11,890 nucleotides of DNA from Prevotellaceae bacterium UBA5903 (GTDB lineage: Bacteria > Bacteroidota > Bacteroidia > Bacteroidales > Bacteroidaceae). Shown piece after piece: positions 7,202 to 11,890 of the stretch. Each line of letters opens with the position of its first letter. Position 1 is the stretch's first letter. Position numbers and translations under genes: made by a program. The stretch is from NCBI GenBank assembly GCA_002431845.1, contig DJEH01000027.1:32409-44298 (forward strand). Direction: 5' to 3'. The notes under the pieces are model-generated. The model had not been told where the DNA came from, did no database searches, and saw only the letters and a program-made list of their open reading frames with translations.

Positions 7202-7381
7202 TTACTCATCAGTGCTCATATTCTTCCAGATGCTATTGCTGGGTTGTTGCTTGTTAGACAGGCCACCCGATGCACCAAAGTTTTCTTCATCGTCCACGGT
7301 TTTAAAGCCTGAGATGGCAAGCATGCCTTCTGCCTGGAACGAGAACAATGTGGCAGCAGGGGCTGAATATATCTTTTTCAT
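7202..7381 (-). CDS. 59-residue small protein behind the secreted modular protein
   Basis: A 60-codon frame starting ATGAAAAAGATATAT at 7381 and stopping with TAA at 7202-7204. It starts 24 nt after the stop of the 777-residue gene and 31 nt before a strong terminator, so it looks like the last gene of that operon. The product starts MKKIYSAPAATLFSFQ, then AEGMLAISG, and ends in a polar, Gly/Asn/Ser-rich tail with one Trp (SIWKNMSTDE). It has no membrane segment and no convincing signal peptide. The pattern MKKxYxxPxxxxxxxxxExML resembles short hypothetical proteins I recall as common in Prevotella and Bacteroides; that recollection is not an alignment. Function unknown. Codon use and operon context support a real gene. 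Confidence 0.7.
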   Translation of the reverse strand: MKKIYSAPAATLFSFQAEGMLAISGFKTVDDEENFGASGGLSNKQQPSNSIWKNMSTDE

Positions 7382-7405
7382 AATGAGATTGTCGTTTTTA
7401 GTTTG

Positions 7406-9739
7406 TTACTTAATAAGAACTTTCTGTCCGTTAGCCTTTACAAAGATGCCGTGAGCAGGATAGAGTGCGCGACGACCGTTGAGGTCGTAGTAAACGTTGC
7501 TATCAGCTTCGGGTGCATTAACACTGTTGATGCCTGTTGTGTTGCCACCAAAGTTGAAGAGCAACACGTTTGCGCTTGCAGCTTCGCTGAGTGAACCTGC
7601 GTATGCTTTGTTAGCACCAATAGTGCGGTCAGTAGTAGATGTTACCTTGTAGAAAGCCACGCCCTTAGAGCCATTACCAAGAATGTAGGCAGCAGCACCA
7701 TCGGCAATGGTTGCAGGTGCTAAAGTGCCATTTAAACCATTCTCTGGTTGGGTTGTTGCATCATTGTAGTTAATGTTGAAGTTGTAAGTGCCAGCAGTAG
7801 CCTCGAGCACAACAGGAGTTTCTGCGGGGATAACATTGCCGCTAATTTCGGTAAGGTTGAGCACATTGTCTGCTTTTACACCCGTATAAGCCTTTACGCC
7901 TTCGGGTATATTAACAGCCATAGGCAAGTTAATAGTGGCATAGCCTGCCGATGTGATGGTAACTGGTATTGTTGTAACTTCTTTGATGTAGAATTGGTTG
8001 CCAGTTGTAACATCGTTCCAACTATCAACTTTACCATCACCAGCATTTACACGTGCAGTACCTCTATCGGTACGTGCATCGTTAGTGTAGTAAACAAACG
8101 ATACGGCATTCTCTTTATTTACAACATCTTTGTTGAAGATATCATAAACACCTACATTGCTATTGTTCTTTTCAATTACGTCAGTATACAATGTTTCTTG
8201 TTGCCATTGAACACGGCTCAAGTAGTTGCCAGAGTTGGCTGCTTTAATGTAATAGAGGTCTGTTTTGCCACTTGTTGTGCATGGCTCAAACTGCCAAAGT
8301 GCAGGTACGGTGTTAGCTTCAAGACTTTGTGAGTAGAGGGTATTTCCACCGAAAGCACCAGTTTCGCCATACTTTTCAACCCAATATTTGCCGGTATAGT
8401 CAGCGCTATTGATAGTGTAGTACTTACCACTTTCAGGGGTTATCTTATTTTCTGTTGCTTGCATAGCCGCTTCGAGTTCTTTGTATGCTGCAACTTTTGA
8501 ATTGTTGTCTGTAGCTTGGCTAAGTTTGGTTGTTGCAGGCGTAATGGTGCTTGCATTTAGATAGCCAATAGCTGTACCACTTGCCTTTGTGGCTTTGGCT
8601 ATGAGGGCATCATTCCATGCTTGTTCAATGTCGGTAAGCTCTGTTGTGAACTTAAAGTTTGAAGGGGCTGCATCGGCTGACCAACGAACGATGTTTTCAT
8701 TACCTCCCATGTGAAGTGAATAACGACTGTCTGATACTGCTCCACCTTGTAAGGTATTAAAGGTTACGTAACCTTCTGCATTGCCCGCAGCCAATTCGTA
8801 GCTTTGTGCTGCACTAACGTTCTCTACTAATGGCACAACAATATCATAACCCTTACCACTCCAGCCACCTGATGAGGGCAATGCTCCAACATACTTGTTT
8901 GCGTATGCGTTGTAAATTTTAAAGAAGCCACAAGGTTGCTTTTGCAGTGTCCACTCATAAGAGTAGTTATCTTTTGCAGTGCCATTATTCATGGCGCTTC
9001 CTGCGTATACAAATTTATTTGTATAATTCTTATTGCCAATAATTACGCGAATGCTTGAAGGAGCAGCATTGATAAATGCTTGATAAGCCGAACCAAGTGT
9101 AATCATATTTGCTGTGCTACCTGTAGTGTCGTCTTTATACTGCTCGTAGACGGTGTTAAACGTATTGTAGAAGTCGTTTGCGGTTGAGTAGCCTAAGCAA
9201 TTCCACACGTTAAGAGTACTTTTGAAGAGGTTAAGCACATCTTGATTGCTGAGTTCTTCGATGGTGAATAGAGAACCACCATCAATGCTATAATGATCTA
9301 TTTTGCCAGCGCTATCGTAGCTATTCCAACTATTGCTAAAATCATTACTATTACCAAAGGCAATGCCTAATGTACTACCATTAGATGCAGCCTTTACGTA
9401 CCAATCGTTACCAGTAGTGGTCCATGAGTTGAAGCCAGCCATAGCTGTAGATGCAGCAAGGTTGTAAATTTTTAAAGATGTTACACCATCTGTTGTGGCA
9501 ACTGTTGAACCTGCTTTAAAATAGAAAACGCAGTTGTGATGAAGCAAGTAGCTTTGGCGTAGGTAATCGCTATTACCATTGAAATAAACGTACTTGCCCG
9601 TACGTGTATTTTTGATGGCGTAATAGTGCATTGCGTCATCAGTGCTGAGATCTGGGATGTCTTGCGCCCCCGCCCATGCACTTGTTGCTCCGACAAAGAA
9701 AGTCAAGAGCAAACTAAGAAAAAATGTAAATCTTTTCAT
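7406..9739 (-). CDS. large secreted modular protein with T9SS-like C-terminal tail
   Basis: A 777-residue exported protein with a signal peptide at 1-23 (cleavage near AWAGA). Three related modules follow: about 38-160 (HYYAIKNTRTGKYVYFNG), 229-365 (NKFVYAGS, NAYANKYVGAL) and 437-588 (KYYTINSADYTGKYWVE, IKAANSGNYLS). The recurring IKNxxTGKYV-like strand resembles ricin-type beta-trefoil modules, so glycan or surface binding is possible, but this is inference. Residues 590-728 resemble a beta-sandwich domain frequent in Prevotella surface proteins (ITSAGYATINLPMAVNIPEG, IPAETPVVL). The last 30 residues (NVYYDLNGRR, then GIFVKANGQKVLIK) resemble Por/T9SS sorting tails, suggesting type IX export and surface attachment. 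No catalytic motif is seen, so an adhesin or binding role is more likely than an enzyme. It has a near-consensus promoter and a small ORF 24 nt downstream. Confidence 0.85.
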   Translation of the reverse strand: MKRFTFFLSLLLTFFVGATSAWAGAQDIPDLSTDDAMHYYAIKNTRTGKYVYFNGNSDYLRQSYLLHHNCVFYFKAGSTVATTDGVTSLKIYNLAASTAMAGFNSWTTTGNDWYVKAASNGSTLGIAFGNSNDFSNSWNSYDSAGKIDHYSIDGGSLFTIEELSNQDVLNLFKSTLNVWNCLGYSTANDFYNTFNTVYEQYKDDTTGSTANMITLGSAYQAFINAAPSSIRVIIGNKNYTNKFVYAGSAMNNGTAKDNYSYEWTLQKQPCGFFKIYNAYANKYVGALPSSGGWSGKGYDIVVPLVENVSAAQSYELAAGNAEGYVTFNTLQGGAVSDSRYSLHMGGNENIVRWSADAAPSNFKFTTELTDIEQAWNDALIAKATKASGTAIGYLNASTITPATTKLSQATDNNSKVAAYKELEAAMQATENKITPESGKYYTINSADYTGKYWVEKYGETGAFGGNTLYSQSLEANTVPALWQFEPCTTSGKTDLYYIKAANSGNYLSRVQWQQETLYTDVIEKNNSNVGVYDIFNKDVVNKENAVSFVYYTNDARTDRGTARVNAGDGKVDSWNDVTTGNQFYIKEVTTIPVTITSAGYATINLPMAVNIPEGVKAYTGVKADNVLNLTEISGNVIPAETPVVLEATAGTYNFNINYNDATTQPENGLNGTLAPATIADGAAAYILGNGSKGVAFYKVTSTTDRTIGANKAYAGSLSEAASANVLLFNFGGNTTGINSVNAPEADSNVYYDLNGRRALYPAHGIFVKANGQKVLIK

Positions 9740-9793
9740 GTATCATTAAGTTTTTAAAAAGTAGAAAATTCTATAGAAGTCTGTATTAGAATG

Positions 9794-9825
9794 CAAAAGT
9801 AGATTGTTTTTGTTAATAAATCAAA
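9794..9825 (-). promoter_or_regulatory. near-consensus promoter of the secreted-protein operon
   Basis: On the minus strand TTTG (9822-9825), a 20-nt spacer and TACTTTTG (9794-9801) match both boxes of the Bacteroidetes vegetative sigma consensus. The start of transcription would fall about 45-50 nt before the ATG at 9739. A 15-bp palindrome sits upstream at 9860-9874. Confidence 0.8.
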
Positions 9826-9859
9826 CGGGGGGTAAATAAATGTTAAAGCGTAATAAAAA

Positions 9860-9874
9860 GTAACATGATGTTAC
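9860..9874. promoter_or_regulatory. perfect 15-bp palindrome, possible operator
   Basis: GTAACAT-G-ATGTTAC is a perfect dyad with 7-bp arms around one base. Its nearest edge is 34 nt upstream of the -33 box of the secreted-protein promoter, where an activator would bind. It is not followed by a T run and is not a terminator. The regulator is unknown and a chance occurrence in AT-rich DNA is possible. Confidence 0.4.
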
Positions 9875-9929
9875 AAAAAGGCGTGTTAAAGTGATGGTCT
9901 GACTACGTTTTTATTTGGAAATGAACCAT

Positions 9930-9987
9930 AAAAAAGGCGGAGCAAGCATCGTAGTGTTAAAAAACACCATAACGATGCTTGCTCCGC
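9930..9987 (-). terminator. terminator of the PBP4-type gene
   Basis: A perfect 16-bp stem (9937-9952 with 9972-9987), plus an inner 5-bp stem (954-958 with 963-967 of the same thousand) around an A4 loop. On the minus strand it is followed by CC and then T6 (A-run 9930-9935). It starts 24 nt after the stop codon of the gene ending at 10011. Confidence 0.9.
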
Positions 9988-10010
9988 AAAATGCGATGAG
10001 TAAGGTAGCT

Positions 10011-11276
10011 TTATTTACACAAAGCCTTGCATACGCGGTCTTGAAAATTACGGCCTGTAGAGGTGTATCTAACTCCTTGGTTCATGATGGCAAAGCAGAG
10101 CGTATTGCCGTTGGCAGCAGTGCAATAGCCCGAAAGGGTGCTCACCCCCTCAACGGTGCCAGTTTTGGCATGTACGTTGTAGGCGGCTTTGCTTCCCTTC
10201 ATGCGCTTACGCAGTGTGCCGTCGTGGGCAGCTTCGGGCAGAGTGGGAAGTAGATGATGGTAGATGTCGGTGTGCTGGTAGGCATAGCGCAAGGCTCTGC
10301 CCAGTAACTCGGGCGTGGCGTAGTTGTAGAGCGAGAGTCCAGAGCCGTCTGCCACTTGATAGTGGTCGGGGTTGAGGCCCAGGGTGCGATACAGATTTTG
10401 GTAGTGCAAGGTGGCTTGCTTACGCCCTGCCCATGGCTTGCCACTTTGTGCCGCCAGTTGATAAAACACGGATTCGGCCATGGTGTTGTCGCTATGCTTC
10501 ATCATGGGCAACAACACTTGGTCGATGCTATGGGTGCGCGTACATAGCAATGAAGCGTGAATAGCAACGAGGCGTTCGTCGGTTGTGCCGTCCCATTCGA
10601 TGTTGTTGTGGCGTAATGTGGTGCGCAGTTGATTAACAAAACGGTCGTGGTTGTTGTAGAGCAGAGGGGTGAGTGGGGTGAGGTCGTCGTCCCAGCACCA
10701 TCCCCATCCCAAGCGTTTATCGTCCTTAAAACTAAGGTCAAGGTATAGGGGAGATGCGATGCGTTGCACATGCATGGCCTTTAGACTGTCGGCAAAGGCT
10801 TGCATATCTTCGGCCGAGAATAGGGGGTCGAAGCCAGCTTTAATGTAAATGCGTGCGGTGCATACACTATCGGTGTCGGTGGACATGGCATCAGCATAAA
10901 GACGGGTTTTAAATTGGTAGTTAGTGCCGAGATCGCGCAAGGCGGTGATGGCAGTAAGCATCTTTTGGTTAGAGGCGGGACGCATGCATTGCCTCTCGTT
11001 GTGGGCAAAAACCAAAGTATCGGCGGTGAGATCGTAGACGTATAGTCCCACCTGTGTACGCTGAAAAATGTCGTTTTTGAGCAATTCTTGCATGCGTTCG
11101 GGCAGCGACATTTGCGCAGTTGTGAGGTCGGCAACAGTGTCGGTTTCAACCGAGTCTTCGGGCATAATGCTATCGGTAAGAGTGGTTGAGAGGTGGTGCG
11201 TACTATTCTTTGCTGCCGAGCAAGAGAAAATGCTGATGGAGAAAACGAGTAATATAAATGGTATGATGTGCTTCAT
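10011..11276 (-). CDS. D-alanyl-D-alanine carboxypeptidase/endopeptidase, PBP4 type (S13)
   Basis: Penicillin-binding protein of peptidase family S13, which removes the terminal D-Ala from peptidoglycan stems and may cut cross-links. All three active-site motifs are present: S102-N-Q-K105 (SxxK), S262-D-N264 (SxN) and K371-T-G373 (KTG). The family segment DGSGLSLYN follows at 310-318. It has 421 residues against 477 in E. coli PBP4, so the inserted domains are shorter. Residues 1-18 are a signal sequence; IFSC with Cys19 could be a lipobox, but Phe at -2 is unusual, so lipid anchoring is uncertain. Residues 20-58 are a Ser/Thr/Asp-rich linker. It should act in the periplasm. Monocistronic, with promoter at 11316 and terminator at 9930-9987. 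The symbol dacB would fit E. coli usage but orthology is not shown. Confidence 0.93.
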   Translation of the reverse strand: MKHIIPFILLVFSISIFSCSAAKNSTHHLSTTLTDSIMPEDSVETDTVADLTTAQMSLPERMQELLKNDIFQRTQVGLYVYDLTADTLVFAHNERQCMRPASNQKMLTAITALRDLGTNYQFKTRLYADAMSTDTDSVCTARIYIKAGFDPLFSAEDMQAFADSLKAMHVQRIASPLYLDLSFKDDKRLGWGWCWDDDLTPLTPLLYNNHDRFVNQLRTTLRHNNIEWDGTTDERLVAIHASLLCTRTHSIDQVLLPMMKHSDNTMAESVFYQLAAQSGKPWAGRKQATLHYQNLYRTLGLNPDHYQVADGSGLSLYNYATPELLGRALRYAYQHTDIYHHLLPTLPEAAHDGTLRKRMKGSKAAYNVHAKTGTVEGVSTLSGYCTAANGNTLCFAIMNQGVRYTSTGRNFQDRVCKALCK

Positions 11277-11315
11277 TGTTGAAAAGTGCCAAGCATGTTG
11301 ATTGAATATTCACTG

Positions 11316-11323
11316 CAAAGTTA
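11316..11323 (-). promoter_or_regulatory. -7 element of the PBP4-type gene
   Basis: TAACTTTG on the minus strand is an exact TAnnTTTG match, 39 nt before the ATG at 11276. The matching -33 position (about 11343-11347, reading TTATG on the minus strand) falls inside repeat copy 1 (11331-11352), so the repeat supplies the upstream half of this promoter if the prediction is right. Confidence 0.65.
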
Positions 11324-11330
11324 CAACTTT

Positions 11331-11352
11331 TAAGTAGGTGTTCATAATTATT
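11331..11352 (+). repeat. dispersed repeat, copy 1
   Basis: A 22-nt sequence starting TAAGTAGGTGTTCATAATTA, identical over its whole length to the copy at the window's right edge (11869-11890). It overlaps the spacer and -33 region of the PBP4 gene promoter. Confidence 0.8.
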
Positions 11353-11557
11353 TTTATATTTGAAGTGTTTTATATGGATGTTGCCTAAAGGTTTGTTATG
11401 AAGGAGTATAATATGCTGTGAGCTCTAAAAACGAACTTCAATTATTATTGATGACCCAATTAGTTATCTCATTTATGCGTTTTAGCTTAAACAAGAAGTT
11501 AATGAATTGTTAAGTAGGTATTCAAAATTAATTTATATAATTTTGAATACCTACTTA
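11331..11557. mobile_element. possible MITE-like element, 227 bp, no transposase
   Basis: The left end TAAGTAGGTGTTCATAATTA (11331-11350) and the right end, read inward on the minus strand (11557-11538), match at 18 of 20 positions. They form terminal inverted repeats around an AT-rich core with no reading frame of note. TTAA occurs at both outer edges and could be a target duplication, although it is partly given by the repeat itself. A second inward-facing copy sits inside the right end. It is also possible that the arms are independent dispersed repeats rather than the ends of one element. No family name is assigned. Confidence 0.35.
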
Positions 11558-11558
11558 A
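11510..11558. repeat. head-to-head pair of repeat arms forming a perfect palindrome
   Basis: TAAGTAGGTATTCAAAATTA (11511-11530) and its exact reverse complement (11538-11557) are separated by 7 nt. With one more outer T-A pair this is a perfect 21-bp stem. Each arm is a variant of the copies at 11331 and 11869 (18 of 20 identical). The structure could form a cruciform or hairpin. It has no adjacent T tract and does not look like a terminator. Confidence 0.85.
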
Positions 11559-11573
11559 TGGTAATTACATGTT

Positions 11574-11591
11574 AAAAAAAGCGCGAAGCGC
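11574..11591 (-). other. short GC hairpin with T7, possible back-up terminator
   Basis: On the minus strand GCGC-TTC-GCGC (11591-11581) is followed by T7 (A-run 11574-11580). The stem is only 4 bp, so termination would be weak. It lies downstream of the main tRNA terminator and could catch read-through. Confidence 0.3.
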
Positions 11592-11618
11592 AAATAACCG
11601 AACTTTTAAGTGAATACG

Positions 11619-11660
11619 AAAAAACGAGGCAATGAAACTACATTGTTTCAATGCCTCGTT
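11619..11660 (-). terminator. terminator of the tRNA-Pro gene
   Basis: A 16-pair stem (11623-11638 with 11645-11660) with one A/A mismatch and a 6-nt loop, followed on the minus strand by T6 (A-run 11619-11624). It begins 6 nt past the tRNA 3' end. Confidence 0.88.
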
Positions 11661-11666
11661 TACCAG

Positions 11667-11741
11667 TCGGGGTGACTGGATTCGAACCAGCGACCACACG
11701 CCCCCCAGACGCGTACTCTAACCGGGCTGAGCTACACCCCG
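11667..11741 (-). tRNA. tRNA-Pro, anticodon GGG
   Basis: A 75-nt cloverleaf read on the minus strand: acceptor CGGGGTG/CACCCCG (7 perfect pairs), D arm GCTC/GAGT with GG in the loop, anticodon stem CGCGT/GCGTG with loop CTGGGGG, T arm GCTGG-TTCGAAT-CCAGT, discriminator A. Anticodon GGG reads the proline codons CCC and CCU. The 3' CCA is not encoded (the next bases are CTG), so it must be added after transcription. The anticodon loop holds five G in a row, six with the first stem base, but all helices pair well. Confidence 0.96.
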
Positions 11742-11752
11742 AATTGCGAGTG

Positions 11753-11783
11753 CAAAGGTACGGCTTTTATTTAAATCACCAAA
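11753..11783 (-). promoter_or_regulatory. consensus promoter of tRNA-Pro
   Basis: On the minus strand TTTG (11780-11783), a 19-nt spacer and TACCTTTG (11753-11760) match both boxes of the Bacteroidetes consensus. The -7 box ends 11 nt before the mature tRNA 5' end, so the leader is only a few nucleotides. Confidence 0.85.
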
Positions 11784-11854
11784 TATTTACGCTTGTTTTT
11801 TTGAAATAAATGCATAAAAAGGTACAAAAATCATCGAAATGAAACGAAAAAAGC

Positions 11855-11862
11855 TAACTTTG
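11855..11862 (+). promoter_or_regulatory. possible -7 element facing out of the window
   Basis: TAACTTTG on the plus strand exactly matches TAnnTTTG and would start transcription at about 11868-11870, right where repeat copy 3 begins. No TTTG is seen 19-20 nt upstream (TCAT at 11831-11834). It may drive a gene beyond the window edge. Confidence 0.4.
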
Positions 11863-11868
11863 CGTTCA

Positions 11869-11890
11869 TAAGTAGGTGTTCATAATTATT
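11869..11890 (+). repeat. dispersed repeat, copy 3 (cut by window edge)
   Basis: Identical over 22 nt to the copy at 11331-11352 and in the same orientation. It may extend past the edge and could be the end of another element lying outside the window. Confidence 0.8.

Noticed and set aside
7202..7381. Small ORF as a substrate peptide of the radical SAM enzyme at 3996-5231 (RiPP system)
   Set aside because: The enzyme has the exact cluster spacing and catalytic Asp of sulfatase maturases, is on the other strand, and is separated by the fumarase gene and two terminators.
7748..8332. 194-codon plus-strand open frame opposite the secreted-protein gene
   Set aside because: It is antisense to a gene with a signal peptide, modules and sorting tail; the product is Cys/Val/Ile-rich with no recognisable pattern.
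9915..10253. 112-codon plus-strand open frame
   Set aside because: It begins at the PBP4 terminator hairpin and runs antisense through the PBP4 gene's 3' end; its first codons are the hairpin stem.
11331..11890. Repeats as attachment sites of an element integrated at tRNA-Pro
   Set aside because: The repeats do not overlap or copy any part of the tRNA gene, and no integrase is present; the tRNA has its own intact promoter and terminator.
11331..11890. CRISPR array
   Set aside because: There are only four copies with uneven spacing and mixed orientation, and no cas genes.

Overview
The window looks like an ordinary chromosomal stretch of a Bacteroidales bacterium, most likely a Prevotella-type member of the Prevotellaceae. 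Several features support this. At least six upstream regions carry the Bacteroidetes -7 element TAnnTTTG, two of them with a TTTG box 19-20 nt upstream. The first gene encodes a lipoprotein with acidic residues right after the lipidated Cys. The large secreted protein ends in a tail resembling the type IX secretion (Por) C-terminal sorting signal. The window also encodes an anaerobic sulfatase-maturating radical SAM enzyme and an oxygen-labile class I fumarase, which suits an anaerobic fermenter. The genus is inferred from overall style, not from an alignment.

Layout, left to right. 1-233: an unresolved end of a neighbouring gene and a strong two-way terminator. 234-875 (-): a small lipoprotein with a Pro-Thr spacer. 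1029-2441 (-): an exported papain-fold C1B peptidase of the bleomycin hydrolase/PepC type, 50 nt downstream of argH (2492-3826, -), with which it is probably co-transcribed. 3996-5231 (+): anaerobic sulfatase-maturating enzyme, divergent from argH. 5368-7014 (-): class I fumarase. 7202-7381 (-): a 59-codon small ORF directly behind a 777-residue modular secreted protein (7406-9739, -), ending at a shared terminator. 10011-11276 (-): PBP4-type D-Ala-D-Ala carboxypeptidase. 11277-11890: a gene-poor stretch with tRNA-Pro(GGG), its promoter and terminator, and four arms of an AT-rich repeat starting TAAGTAGGTGTTC/TAAGTAGGTATTC. Two of these arms could bound a 227-bp MITE-like element.

The genes do not form one pathway. 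They are independent housekeeping or envelope units (arginine synthesis, the fumarate step of succinate fermentation, peptidoglycan trimming, sulfatase activation), each closed by a hairpin terminator and most with a recognisable Bacteroidetes promoter. For two genes (fumarase and the sulfatase-maturating enzyme) promoter position and family N-terminus both show that the longest reading frame overextends upstream, and shorter starts are given.

No clear new system is visible. The items most worth a second look are the repeat family around tRNA-Pro and the PBP4 promoter, the small ORF paired with the modular secreted protein, and a perfect palindrome upstream of that pair.
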